DNA of 64,000 nt, taken from positions 77,997 through 141,996 of the forward strand of contig CAZWSL010000005.1 of assembly GCA_964636495.1 (NCBI GenBank), in the 5' to 3' direction. A program made the translations under genes and the position numbers. The notes under the pieces are model-generated. The model was not told the origin of the DNA. It searched no databases and saw only the letters and a list, made by a program, of their open reading frames with translations. The DNA is from Desulfobacula sp964636495 (GTDB lineage: Bacteria > Desulfobacterota > Desulfobacteria > Desulfobacterales > Desulfobacteraceae). Shown here piece after piece: positions 43,188 through 52,531 of this stretch (within the stretch, counting starts at the first letter, position 1; each line of letters begins with the position of its first letter).

Positions 43188-45184
43188 CTGACCCACTATT
43201 TGAACCCATGACCATAAATACCCTCAAAGTTGAAAACAGAATTTACCTGCCTGCCATGCATCTTGGTATGGCAATCGATTTTGAAGTCACTGATCAGATC
43301 ATTGATTTCTATACTCAAAGGGCAAAAGGCAGACCGGGAATGATCTGTGCCGGATATGCCACGGTTGATGAGTTGTCGGGTAATACTCAGAATATTGGTG
43401 CTCATGATGACAGGTTCATTCCAGGACTCCAGAAACTGGCAACTGCTATCAAACAGAATGGATCACTTTCTGCCATTCAGATTAATCATGCAGGTCGCTA
43501 TAATTTCTCCTTTTTCCTGAATGGGAGACAACCGGTGGCTCCTTCTGCTATTGCATCCAGAATGACACGGGAAACTCCCAGGGAGATGACATCAGATGAA
43601 ATTCAAACAACAATTGCATCTTTTGCAAAGGCAGCATTCAGGGTTAAAAAAGCTGGATTTGATGCGGTTGAAGTATTAAGCGGCACCGGATATCTGATCA
43701 GTGAATTTCTCTCTCCGCTAACAAACCATCGGAATGATGAATATGGCGGCAGTTTTGAAAATCGAATGCGGTTTGGCCTTGAAGTGATAACTGCTGTAAG
43801 AGAGGCGATTGGAAAAAATTTTCCTTTAATCGTTCGGATGAATGGAAATGATTTCATGCCCGGCGGCAACTCCAGGTCTGAACTCCAAATGTATGCAAAA
43901 GCCCTGGCGGAAAAATCTGTAGATGCCCTCTGTGTAAATGTGGGGTGGCATGAAGCAAGAGTTCCCCAGATTGTGGCATCTGTACCCAAAGGTGCATTCT
44001 CCTATCTGGCCAGAGGCATTAAAGAGATTATTGATATCCCGGTCATTGCAAGCCATAGAATAAATGACCCTGAAACAGCCAGACAGCTGATAGATGATGG
44101 AATGTGTGACATGGTGGCCATGGGCCGAAGCCTGATCGCCGATCCCATGCTTCCCGAAAAGGCAAGGCTTGGAAAAGAGAATGAAATCATGCATTGTATT
44201 GCCTGTGCCCAGGGATGCTTTGACAATCTCTTTAAATTAAAACATGTTGAATGCCTGTGCAATCCTCTGGCCGGCCATGAAAAATCAATTCAGATTAAAA
44301 AAACAGATTCTCCAAAGAAAATCCTGGTTGCCGGTGCTGGCCCTGCCGGTTTAACAGCTGCATTAGCAGCCAGGTCCAGGGGCCATGAAGTTACGATATA
44401 TGAAAAAAGCAACCGGTCAGGCGGACAGCTCCACTTAGCTTCAGCACCTCCGGGCAGGGAAGAATTCAGCCAGCTTGCCCGTGATCTTGAAATCCAGGCA
44501 GCATTAAACCATATCCCTGTTGTTTTTAACCAGATTGTGACAGAAGCTCTGATTAAAAAAGAAAATCCAGATGCGGTCATCCTTGCCACAGGTGCAGCGC
44601 CTTTGATCCCGGATATACCCGGAATTCACCTCCCCCATGTGGTTGAATCCTGGGATGTACTTGCAGGTAATGTCCGTGTCGGGCAGAAAGTAGCGATTAT
44701 TGGTGGCGGAGCCGTAGGCGTTGAGACTGCGTTGTACCTTGCAGAAAAAGGGACCCTTTCTGCAGACGCAGTTAAATTTCTACTGGTGAACCAGGCACAG
44801 ACGCCTGAAACTCTATTTGATATGGCAACTCGCGGAACCAGGCAGATCACTTTAATTGAAATGATAAATAAAGTCGGAAAGGATATCGGCAAGTCAACAA
44901 AATGGGGAATGATACAGGATCTTGACCGTTATCATATTAAAACGCTGACACAGAGCAAAGTGATTGAGATTATAACGGGTGGCCTGAAGATTGATCAAAA
45001 TGGCGACTCTGTTAATATTGATGCAGACACTGTTGTTATTGCTGCAGGTTCTCTTCCCAGCAATCCACTGGAAGCGTTTCTTAAAACAACCGATATTGAC
45101 TATAAAACTGTTGGAGATGCTGCCCGGGTTGCTACAGCCTTTGACGCAATTCACCAGGGGTATAAATCAGGTAAGGAAATATAG
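43184..45184 (+). CDS. FadH-like NADH:flavin oxidoreductase / 2,4-dienoyl-CoA reductase family
   Basis: 666 residues in three parts: an old-yellow-enzyme FMN barrel (1-350; IQINHAGRYN, SEFLSPLTNHRNDEYGGSFENR), a [4Fe-4S] site (CIACAQGCFDNL ... VECLCNP) and a two-nucleotide FAD/NAD domain (VAGAGPAGLTAALAARSRGHE, IIGGGAVGVETALYL). The arrangement is that of dienoyl-CoA reductase and trimethylamine dehydrogenase. In a window rich in methylamine-type genes the latter is worth considering, but substrate residues were not resolved. Translation is coupled to the MerR gene (ATGA overlap). Confidence 0.9.
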   Translation: MTDPLFEPMTINTLKVENRIYLPAMHLGMAIDFEVTDQIIDFYTQRAKGRPGMICAGYATVDELSGNTQNIGAHDDRFIPGLQKLATAIKQNGSLSAIQINHAGRYNFSFFLNGRQPVAPSAIASRMTRETPREMTSDEIQTTIASFAKAAFRVKKAGFDAVEVLSGTGYLISEFLSPLTNHRNDEYGGSFENRMRFGLEVITAVREAIGKNFPLIVRMNGNDFMPGGNSRSELQMYAKALAEKSVDALCVNVGWHEARVPQIVASVPKGAFSYLARGIKEIIDIPVIASHRINDPETARQLIDDGMCDMVAMGRSLIADPMLPEKARLGKENEIMHCIACAQGCFDNLFKLKHVECLCNPLAGHEKSIQIKKTDSPKKILVAGAGPAGLTAALAARSRGHEVTIYEKSNRSGGQLHLASAPPGREEFSQLARDLEIQAALNHIPVVFNQIVTEALIKKENPDAVILATGAAPLIPDIPGIHLPHVVESWDVLAGNVRVGQKVAIIGGGAVGVETALYLAEKGTLSADAVKFLLVNQAQTPETLFDMATRGTRQITLIEMINKVGKDIGKSTKWGMIQDLDRYHIKTLTQSKVIEIITGGLKIDQNGDSVNIDADTVVIAAGSLPSNPLEAFLKTTDIDYKTVGDAARVATAFDAIHQGYKSGKEI

Positions 45185-45281
45185 AATTATTGATGGGTGC
45201 CATTCCGCTTGCCTGGCCTTTATTTGCCATATCCGGAAAGGTTAGCCATCGAACTGAAGATCGAAAACAGAAGGGGTAAGG

Positions 45282-45374
45282 ATGCAATGCTGGAAGCAAC
45301 AATCAACTCCGTCACTTAAAGCGTTTAAAAAATGGAGCCCTGTCCCGGACATCCTTCCAGGAGCGGGACAATGA
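45282..45374 (+). CDS. Possible 30-residue small protein before the methyltransferase
   Basis: An ATG with AGAAGGGG upstream opens 30 codons (beginning MQCWKQQSTPS) and stops at a TGA overlapping the methyltransferase start (ATGA). It could couple translation. A second frame across the same DNA (ENRRGKDAMLEATINSVT and stop) also looks protein-like, so this may instead be the tail of a lost gene. Confidence 0.25.
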   Translation: MQCWKQQSTPSLKAFKKWSPVPDILPGAGQ

Positions 45375-46042
45375 ACAGACTGTTTGACAGCTGGACAACC
45401 CAATACGACAAATGGTTTGAAACGCCCTCTGGTCTGCTCATAAAAAAATACGAATCCGAGCTCATGCTCAAACTTCTCGACCCGCTTCCCGGTGAGAAGA
45501 TTCTCGATGCCGGATGCGGAACCGGTATATTTACCTTGGATGTGCTGGAGCGGAAGGCTATTGTCACCGGGGTTGACATATCCTGTTCCATGCTTGAAAA
45601 GGCAGTGGACAAAACCCGGGAAAAACCCTTTAACTGTACCTGTGCCGATCTGTGCTGTCTCCCTTTTGCAGACAATAGTTTTGACAAAGTACTGTCCATG
45701 ACAGCCATTGAATTTATCCAGGACGCAAAAAAAGCGGTTCACGAACTCAACCGCGTGACCAGAAAAGGCGGTTCCATCGTACTGACAACCCTCAACAGTT
45801 TAAGCCCATGGGCAGAACAGAGGAAAAAAAAAGCAGAACAGGGCCACTCTTTATTCCAGAATATCTTTTTCAGATCACCTGATGATATGAAATCCCTCAT
45901 AAAGGCAGATCCGGTAATAGAGACGGCAATTCATTTTATGAAAGATGAATCACTCTCCAGAGCTCTTGAGATTGAAAGCCTGGGCAGAAGGTCAGGTGCT
46001 CGGACAGGTGCATTCTTAGCTGTCCAGTGGAATAAATTTTAA
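45371..46042 (+). CDS. Class I SAM-dependent methyltransferase
   Basis: 223 residues from the ATG at 45371, which has AGGAG nine bases upstream; the open frame reaches 45332. The SAM-binding motif I is ILDAGCGTGIFTLDV, followed by an acidic residue in GVDISCSML. Motif with the post-core Asp is CADLCCLPFADNSFD. It belongs to the UbiE/Methyltransf_11 group acting on small molecules. It precedes the glycolate-oxidase-like genes by 44 bases. No substrate can be inferred. Confidence 0.85.
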   Translation: MNRLFDSWTTQYDKWFETPSGLLIKKYESELMLKLLDPLPGEKILDAGCGTGIFTLDVLERKAIVTGVDISCSMLEKAVDKTREKPFNCTCADLCCLPFADNSFDKVLSMTAIEFIQDAKKAVHELNRVTRKGGSIVLTTLNSLSPWAEQRKKKAEQGHSLFQNIFFRSPDDMKSLIKADPVIETAIHFMKDESLSRALEIESLGRRSGARTGAFLAVQWNKF

Positions 46043-46086
46043 TCATTAAAAGTGTATTAAAGCGTATAGGCATACGAGGAGAGACT

Positions 46087-48690
46087 ATGATCAATGAAAA
46101 TTTTATTCGTGAGTTGGAAGAGATCGTGGGGAAATCCAACATCTCTGTCACGAGCACCGGTATAGAATTATACTCCTATGATGCTTCACTGGTAAAAGGG
46201 AACCCGGGAGTTGTGGCATTTCCAGCAGATACGAGTGAGATATCTCAAGTAATAAAGGCCGCTAACAGGGCTGGTGTCGATTTCATACCGCGAGGGTTTG
46301 GAACAAATTTATCAGGAGGCACCATCTCCGTGACCAGAGGCCTTGTCATCTGTATGTCACGGTTTAATAAAATCCTGAAAATTTCCGACAGCAGGTATGC
46401 TGTGGTACAGCCCGGTGTTACAAATCTGGAGGTTCAGCAGGCCCTGGCCAGAAAAGATTCATTCTATGCACCTGACCCTGCCAGCCAGAAAGTCTCCACC
46501 CTTGGGGGCAATGCAGGGGAGAACTCCGGAGGACCGCTTTGCCTGAAATACGGGGTGACTTCCAACCATATCCTGGGTATGGAAGTGGTTACCCCTGACG
46601 GTGAGATTCTGAGAATCGGCGGTCCGGCACTGGACCCCCCGGGATTTGATTTAAGGGGGCTGTTAGTGGGAAGCGAGGGTGCGATGGCCATTATCACCGA
46701 ACTGACACTGCGCACACTACCCAGGACCGAGTCGGTCATCACCATGCTGGCGGTTTACGATGATATCCAGGCTGCAGCTCTATCGGTTTCCAAAATCATA
46801 TCTGCCGGCATACTTCCCAGCACCCTTGAAATGATGGATGCAACGGTCATCGAAGCAGTTGAGGCCAACGCGCCCTGCGGTTATCCAACTGACTGCGCCG
46901 CTGTATTGATCATAGAGGTTGAAGGCATGGAAGTGGGCCTTAAAGAGCAGGCTGAACAGATAAAAAGGATCTGCCTGGACACAGACTGCAGGGACGTTAA
47001 AACAGCCGGGAACCAGGAAGAGAGAGAGATGTTGTGGCAGGGCCGCAGGGGAGCATTCGGCGCCATTGCGCGACTGGCACCCAATTACCTGGTCAACGAT
47101 TCAACCGTACCGAGAACCCTCCTGCCCAAAGCCCTTGAAAGAGTCAAGGTCATTGCTGAAAAATATGGTTGCCGGGTTGGAAACGTTTTCCATGCCGGTG
47201 ATGGAAATCTCCACCCTCTCCTGCTGTTTGACTCACGAAAACCAGGTGAACTGGATAAAGTCCACAACGCCGGAAGGGATATCATGGCGGCATGTGTCGA
47301 ACTCGGAGGAACCATTTCCGGTGAACACGGCATTGGAAAAGAGAAACAGGACAGCATGTTCATGATCTTTTCAGGAGACGACCTCAATACGCAGCAGGCT
47401 GTTAAAAGAGCCTTTGACCCCCATAATATTCTCAACCCGGACAAGGTGATCCCCCTTCCGGAGCCACCGGATACGCTCCTTAAATCCGGCGGTCCCACTG
47501 TATTGAAAAGGCCTGGTGGAGCAGATGCCAGAGGGGTTAAAAAAGCCATGGAAGCCATCAGGACTGCCTCTGAAAACAGAGAATCCGTGATAGCCGTGGG
47601 TGCGGGAAAATTTCCAGAATACGGTAACTTGGGAATCTCCCATGCCAAACGTATAAACACACTTTCAATGACACAGGTCATTGAACACAGCCCCTCCAAC
47701 CAGTATATCACCGTTGGATCAGGAATGACCCTGTCCCAGCTCCAGAAACTCCTGAACAGAGATAACCAGTGGCTGCCCATCCGCCCGCCCTTCTTTGACG
47801 CGGACTCCACCACAGGCGCCCTTCTGGCAATGGGAACCAGCGGTCCGGAACGGATGCTGTACGGCGCTCCCCGGGATGTCGTTCTCGGCCTCCAGTATAT
47901 AGATCCGAAAGGAAGGATGATATCCACCGGGGGCAAGGTGGTAAAAAATGTGGCAGGCTACGACATGACCCGTCTCTTGATAGGAAGCAACGGCAGCCTC
48001 GGCATGATCACCGAAGGAACATGGCGCATCTCCACAAGACCTGAACGCTGTATGAGCGCCTTGGGAACTGGAGACCTCAACACCTGTTTTACAGCAGCTG
48101 TAAAACTGATGAATTCCAACCTGATGCCCTCCTTTGTCACTGCAGTACCGGACAGCAGTGCTCCGGGTAAACTTCCCGGTCAATGGAAGCTGTCAGCTGG
48201 ATTTGAAGGATTTTCCAAAGTTGTTGAGCACCAGACGGAACGCTGCACTCTCATGTTGGGTGAATCCGGCCTCAAGACCGGTGCAGCAGAGAATTATGAC
48301 TTAATTGACGGCTGCCATAAGGAAGATTTTAACAAAATAGCCCTTGCTTCCTTTGTTTTAAAAGCCGGAACCTCTACCGGGAAAATGCCCGCCGTGATAG
48401 ATGAGATTGAAAAACATGCCCATGTGACTGACTGGCTCCTGGATTTTGGATGCGGAAGAATTTTCTGCGGTCTTGGCTCGCTGGAAGGAGACAAATGGAA
48501 CTCATTGTCTCAGGAGACGCAGTCCATGGAAAGCTTTGTAATGCTTGAAAAATCAACTGAGTCTTTCTGCAGGGAACAGGATATTTTCTGTGGCTTCCCC
48601 CGGGACGAATGGTCACCCATGCACAAGATCAAAAAGGCGCTGGACCCGCAATCTATCTTTGCACCCGGACGTATGCCCGGCAAAAAATAA
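46087..48690 (+). CDS. glcD-glcE: FAD-linked oxidase, GlcD-GlcE fusion
   Basis: 867 residues, about twice a normal GlcD. Residues 1-455 are a complete FAD-linked oxidase: PCMH FAD domain (FIPRGFGTNLSGGTI, LGGNAGENSGGP) and C-terminal cap ending NVFHAGDGNLHP, GEHGIGKEK and FDPHNILNPDKV. Residues about 480-867 hold a second PCMH domain (NQYITVGSGMTLSQL, STTGALLAMGTSG, GGKVVKNVAGYDM), as in GlcE. The product should oxidise a 2-hydroxy acid such as glycolate or lactate and pass electrons to the GlcF subunit encoded 38 bases downstream. GAGGAGAG precedes the ATG. Confidence 0.92.
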   Translation: MINENFIRELEEIVGKSNISVTSTGIELYSYDASLVKGNPGVVAFPADTSEISQVIKAANRAGVDFIPRGFGTNLSGGTISVTRGLVICMSRFNKILKISDSRYAVVQPGVTNLEVQQALARKDSFYAPDPASQKVSTLGGNAGENSGGPLCLKYGVTSNHILGMEVVTPDGEILRIGGPALDPPGFDLRGLLVGSEGAMAIITELTLRTLPRTESVITMLAVYDDIQAAALSVSKIISAGILPSTLEMMDATVIEAVEANAPCGYPTDCAAVLIIEVEGMEVGLKEQAEQIKRICLDTDCRDVKTAGNQEEREMLWQGRRGAFGAIARLAPNYLVNDSTVPRTLLPKALERVKVIAEKYGCRVGNVFHAGDGNLHPLLLFDSRKPGELDKVHNAGRDIMAACVELGGTISGEHGIGKEKQDSMFMIFSGDDLNTQQAVKRAFDPHNILNPDKVIPLPEPPDTLLKSGGPTVLKRPGGADARGVKKAMEAIRTASENRESVIAVGAGKFPEYGNLGISHAKRINTLSMTQVIEHSPSNQYITVGSGMTLSQLQKLLNRDNQWLPIRPPFFDADSTTGALLAMGTSGPERMLYGAPRDVVLGLQYIDPKGRMISTGGKVVKNVAGYDMTRLLIGSNGSLGMITEGTWRISTRPERCMSALGTGDLNTCFTAAVKLMNSNLMPSFVTAVPDSSAPGKLPGQWKLSAGFEGFSKVVEHQTERCTLMLGESGLKTGAAENYDLIDGCHKEDFNKIALASFVLKAGTSTGKMPAVIDEIEKHAHVTDWLLDFGCGRIFCGLGSLEGDKWNSLSQETQSMESFVMLEKSTESFCREQDIFCGFPRDEWSPMHKIKKALDPQSIFAPGRMPGKK

Positions 48691-48728
48691 TATGTGTTTT
48701 AATGCTCAGTCAAGGGAGGTAATCCCCA

Positions 48729-49985
48729 ATGGATATTGTTAAAGATTACGATGCAATTTCACAATGTAATAAATGCGGCTTTTGTCAGGTAGCCTGTCCT
48801 GTCTTCCGTTCAACCGGTCATGAATCAGGTGTTGCAAGAGGCCGCCTGGCACTTATGCGCGGCATTATTGAAAACCGCGTTAAATGGAATAAGGAACTTG
48901 AAAACCCGCTTTTTAACTGTCTCGGGTGCGGGGCGTGTACTGCCAATTGTTTCGGTGCAGTACCCACTGCAGACCTTATCGTTGACGCAAGGGCCGAATA
49001 CCTTGAGAAGGTCGGCAGGAAATCGATTCACAAACTGTTGTTTGAACAGCTGCTGCCCTACCCCAACCGGCTGCAAATGGCCGCACGGGCAGTGGCTTTT
49101 GGGAAGAACTCGGGCATGTCCAGGATCGCCCGGGCCCTGGGTCTCTTAAGAATAGTGGGAAGGGATTTTGCCAGGGCAGATAATATTGTTGAAACACTTC
49201 CCCCGGTTCCTTTCAGAAGCACTGTCAAACCCAATGAGTACAAAGGCCAGGGCAAATCACTGAAAATCGGTTATTTTGTGGGATGCGGCATTGACGTCAT
49301 ACAGCAGAAGGCAGGAATGGAAAGTCTGAAGATACTTAAAAAAATCGGCAAGACCGTCACTATACTGGACAACTGCTGCTGCGGTCTTCCGGCATGGTCA
49401 TACGGCGATATCGATGCGGCCGGTAAGCTTGCGCGCAAAAATCTGGAACTATTCTCCTCACATTCATTTGACGTTATTGTCACAGACTGTTCCAGCTGTT
49501 CCGGTTTCCTGAAAAAATATCCAAAGATATTTGAGAGTGATGAGGCTGGTCAGGAAGCGGCCGGTAAGCACGAACCGCTGTTCCGGGATATGGTTGAGTT
49601 TCTCGCCCGGCACAGGCATGACCAAAACCCGGCGATCACCCCGGTCACGGTCACTTATCACGATCCCTGCCACGCAGTCCGCGGACAGGGCATATCAAAA
49701 GAAAGCCGTGAGATCTTAAAAAGCCTTCCCAGTGTCGAGTTCCGGGAGATGGAAGAAGCTGACTGGTGCTGCGGGGGTGCGGGATCCTATGCGCTGTCAC
49801 ACTATGATCTTTCCATGAAGGTTCTGGATAGAAAAATGAGTAATGTGGCTGCAGCTGAGAGTGATTTTCTCGTGACATCCTGCCCTGCCTGCATGATACA
49901 GCTCTCCCACGGTGTGAGAAGAGCGGGTTTGAAAACAGAGGTATGCCACATATCTGAAATCGTAACAGGCTCGAAAACCGATTGA
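48729..49985 (+). CDS. glcF: Glycolate oxidase-type iron-sulfur subunit
   Basis: 418 residues. Two [4Fe-4S] ferredoxin motifs open the protein (CNKCGFCQVACP and CLGCGACTANC). Two CCG domains follow (VGCGIDVIQ ... NCCCGLPAWSYGD and YHDPCHAVRG ... WCCGGAGSYA). Such subunits link FAD-linked hydroxy acid oxidases to quinone or other membrane carriers. It forms one operon with the GlcD-GlcE fusion; together they make a two-protein glycolate/lactate dehydrogenase. Confidence 0.93.
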   Translation: MDIVKDYDAISQCNKCGFCQVACPVFRSTGHESGVARGRLALMRGIIENRVKWNKELENPLFNCLGCGACTANCFGAVPTADLIVDARAEYLEKVGRKSIHKLLFEQLLPYPNRLQMAARAVAFGKNSGMSRIARALGLLRIVGRDFARADNIVETLPPVPFRSTVKPNEYKGQGKSLKIGYFVGCGIDVIQQKAGMESLKILKKIGKTVTILDNCCCGLPAWSYGDIDAAGKLARKNLELFSSHSFDVIVTDCSSCSGFLKKYPKIFESDEAGQEAAGKHEPLFRDMVEFLARHRHDQNPAITPVTVTYHDPCHAVRGQGISKESREILKSLPSVEFREMEEADWCCGGAGSYALSHYDLSMKVLDRKMSNVAAAESDFLVTSCPACMIQLSHGVRRAGLKTEVCHISEIVTGSKTD

Positions 49986-50049
49986 ACATCTACCTCTGGC
50001 AAAACCCTATTGACCTGACAGAGGGATAGGGATAAAAACCTGCTCCAGT

Positions 50050-51204
50050 TCAGATACGGCTGTCCAGTGCCGTTGCTATTCTTTCAAGACCTATCCTTAA
50101 AACAGATCTGGGACAGGCAATATTTATTCTTTCAAACCCGATGCCTTCATCACCGAAAATATACCCTTCATCCAGCCAGATGCCGGCTTTGTTCAGCATA
50201 AAATCTTCCAGCTCATTTTCATTCATGCCAAGAGCCCTGAAATCCATCCATACCAGATATGTTCCTTCCGGCTCGATCACCTTAACCCCGGGCAGACGTT
50301 CCCCTACAAACGCCTTTAAAAATTTGAGGTTGTCTGCAAGGTAATCCATCAGCTGTAACAGCCACTCCTCACCCCTGGTGTAGGCAGCTTCCAGGCCGAC
50401 GATACCAAAGGGATTGGGCATTTTTAAGATGGATCCGTTCAGATACTGGTTCCGGATGCAGTCATTGGGTATAATCAGTGTAGACGTCTGCAGCCCTGCC
50501 AGATTAAAGGTTTTGCTCGGTGCAATGCAGGTAATGGAGTGATCTGCAAATTCTTTGGAAATTGTTGCAAAAGGCGTATGGCGGTATCCCTTGAAAACCA
50601 GATCACAGTGCAGTTCATCTGAAATAACCAGCACACTGTTCTGGATACAGATGTCTCCCAGCCGTGTCAGTTCTTCTTCTGTCCAGACACGTCCTACGGG
50701 ATTATGGGGGCTGCACAGAATGATTGCCTTGGTTCTCGGGTCCCGCGCCTTCTGCTCAAGATCTTCAAAATTCATTCGGTATTTACCCTCTTTCAGGATC
50801 AATGGATTTTTCACCATTTGGCGGCCGGTATTTAAAATAACATCAAAAAACGGGTAGTAGACAGGTGTCTGGACAATTACCTTATCCCCTGGCTGTGTCT
50901 GGGAACGGATCATCATTCTCAGACCTGGTACAACACCCGGGCAGAAAGCAATCCACTCTTTTTCAATGGACCAGTTTTGATGGTTTTTCTGCCAGTTGAT
51001 AACAGCATTAAAAAAGCTGTCACCCGGCTCTGAATAGCCGAAAATGCCATGTTTGCTCCGTTCCACAATCGCATCAACAATGACATCCGGTGCCTTGAAA
51101 TCCATATCTGCAACCCACATGGGCAGCACATCTCTATCATGAACCTGCCATTTAAGTGAATGAGAATCCGTCCGGTCAATCACCTGATCAAAATCATATT
51201 CCAT
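50050..51204 (-). CDS. patB: MalY/PatB-type PLP-dependent C-S lyase/aminotransferase
   Basis: 384 residues, the standard length. The start (YDFDQVIDRTDSHSLKWQVH) and LPMWVADMDF are diagnostic of the MalY/PatB group. The PLP lysine is in CIAPSKTFNLAGLQ. The Asn lies in LCSPHNPVGRVWT. These enzymes cleave cystathionine or cysteine conjugates to pyruvate, ammonia and a thiol. It converges on glcF with a 64-base gap. Use in methionine synthesis or in cysteine breakdown are both possible. Confidence 0.88.
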   Translation of the reverse strand: MEYDFDQVIDRTDSHSLKWQVHDRDVLPMWVADMDFKAPDVIVDAIVERSKHGIFGYSEPGDSFFNAVINWQKNHQNWSIEKEWIAFCPGVVPGLRMMIRSQTQPGDKVIVQTPVYYPFFDVILNTGRQMVKNPLILKEGKYRMNFEDLEQKARDPRTKAIILCSPHNPVGRVWTEEELTRLGDICIQNSVLVISDELHCDLVFKGYRHTPFATISKEFADHSITCIAPSKTFNLAGLQTSTLIIPNDCIRNQYLNGSILKMPNPFGIVGLEAAYTRGEEWLLQLMDYLADNLKFLKAFVGERLPGVKVIEPEGTYLVWMDFRALGMNENELEDFMLNKAGIWLDEGYIFGDEGIGFERINIACPRSVLRIGLERIATALDSRI

Positions 51205-51316
51205 TATCTCTCTTTTCCTTTATTTTATGGATAGGGACAAGAACTTGGTTTCTGCCAAACAATAAAACATACCGACCTACTGAAAATGAGGACCCTGCAG
51301 ACCATTATGAAAGGGT

Positions 51317-51384
51317 AAAAAATGCCGGAAGGGTTACAATGCACACTCTGAAGCTGTTTATACTATTACATGTAACCCCGGCAT
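51317..51384 (-). terminator. Terminator of the TauE/response regulator operon
   Basis: On the minus strand a long stem (AATGCCGGGGTTACA pairing with TGTAACCCTTCCGGCATT, with a small bulge and a long loop) is followed by TTTTTTA. It lies 47 bases after the last receiver gene. Confidence 0.7.
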
Positions 51385-51430
51385 TAATATACGATTAAAA
51401 CCACCCGATTGTTCATTAACTCAATAATCT

Positions 51431-51928
51431 CTATTTCTCATCATCATCCAGGCTCATCAATGATTTGAGAATGGCCAGCGGGCTTGCCCCCATATTGAGG
51501 ATGTCAAGTTCCTCCTGGCGCTTTTTATCATGTTCAAACTTCCTTTTCAGCCTGGTATGATAAGCATCCTTTAATTTTTCAAGAAGCTCGTCCATATCAA
51601 ACGGTTTCTCCAGATAGGAGAAGGCTCCAAGTTTTTTAGCTTCTTTATAGGTAGATACCTTGCCATGGCCTGTCAGAATAATCACCTCTAAAAATTTGTG
51701 ATTTTTCTTAAGTATCTGAAGAATTTCTATCCCGTCCATACCTGGTAATACCAAATCCAGGATAGCCACATCAAACCCGCCTTTCTTAGCAGCCTTGATT
51801 GCCGACTCACCATCTGTTGCAGTTGTAATCTGAAAATTTCTTGTTTCCAGTCTCTTGGCAAGGGGGGTTAAAAAATCCAACTCATCATCCACCATGAGCA
51901 GATTTATTTTTCTTTCTTTATCTCCCAT
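51431..51928 (-). CDS. Response regulator receiver protein, no output domain
   Basis: 165 residues. Residues 8-125 are a receiver with the acidic pair in LLMVDDELDFL, phosphoacceptor Asp in VAILDLVLPGMDG, Thr in VIILTGHG and Lys in YLEKPF. A charged helix (about 125-150, KRKFEHDKKRQEEL) and a short tail replace a DNA-binding domain. It is the last gene of the TauE operon, about 160 bases after the small membrane protein gene. It must act through protein contacts. Confidence 0.9.
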   Translation of the reverse strand: MGDKERKINLLMVDDELDFLTPLAKRLETRNFQITTATDGESAIKAAKKGGFDVAILDLVLPGMDGIEILQILKKNHKFLEVIILTGHGKVSTYKEAKKLGAFSYLEKPFDMDELLEKLKDAYHTRLKRKFEHDKKRQEELDILNMGASPLAILKSLMSLDDDEK

Positions 51929-51979
51929 AAAACACTACCTCCATTTTAAAATAATATATCCTTGTAAGATATGTAAAGC

Positions 51980-52009
51980 GGTTCCGGCTCTCTGTTCTGC
52001 TCCGGAACC
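51980..52009. promoter_or_regulatory. Stem-loop before the last receiver gene
   Basis: ggttccgg / ccggaacc is a perfect 8-bp inverted repeat with a 14-base loop, in the gap between the small membrane protein gene and the receiver gene. On the minus strand it lacks a T-run, so it is more likely a message-processing or stability element than a terminator. Confidence 0.4.
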
Positions 52010-52088
52010 GGAACCTTTTTTATGCAACCTTAATAAGCGCTCTGCACTGCTCAGACTCGCACTTCGCACTGTACAGAATGTCTCAGCT

Positions 52089-52517
52089 TTAGTGGGAACT
52101 CACTATACCGATCATGGAAAGGGCCACTAATAGAGACACCCATAATGCAAGAATAACATAAATATGATTCTTCTCTTTCACATATACAACTGCGGATGCC
52201 AGCAGGCCCCACAGAGCTACTGAACAACCAAACGCAATGCCGGCCTGGGTAATGGCATCACCAAAGCTCAGGTGCTTGAGATAAAAATGGCCGCCAGGGA
52301 ATCCGCCGCCAACCTCCTGCCAGATGGTTGCTGCATCCTTACCCTGGAAAATAGCATTAAAAAGTTTATATGGGTTCATGACATTTTTATCAGGAAACGC
52401 AACCGAAATAACCGGTCCAACCATACAGACAATACACGATATAATGGTTATCCAGTATACGATTGATCCGTAAATTAATGCAGCTTTAGGTATTTCTGGT
52501 ATTTTTTGTGTACTCAT
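52089..52517 (-). CDS. Small membrane protein paired with TauE/SafE (DUF1634-like)
   Basis: 142 residues with three predicted membrane helices (about 13-36, 85-108 and 116-138). It resembles the small membrane proteins often encoded beside TauE/SafE transporters in this lineage. The gap to the TauE gene is 14 bases, so the two are probably one translation unit. It may be an accessory subunit of the exporter. The family assignment is tentative. Confidence 0.6.
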   Translation of the reverse strand: MSTQKIPEIPKAALIYGSIVYWITIISCIVCMVGPVISVAFPDKNVMNPYKLFNAIFQGKDAATIWQEVGGGFPGGHFYLKHLSFGDAITQAGIAFGCSVALWGLLASAVVYVKEKNHIYVILALWVSLLVALSMIGIVSSH

Positions 52518-52531
52518 TGTTTTAACCTCCT

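Noticed and set aside
47085..47936. 283-codon open frame on the minus strand inside the GlcD-GlcE gene
   Set aside because: It lies fully antisense to a gene with clear FAD-binding motifs, its translation is rich in Ser, Pro and Arg as mirror frames are, and it has no recognisable domain or ribosome binding site.
49990..50035. Terminator between glcF and patB
   Set aside because: Only a six-pair stem (ccctat/ataggg) without a proper T-run was found, which is too weak to list.
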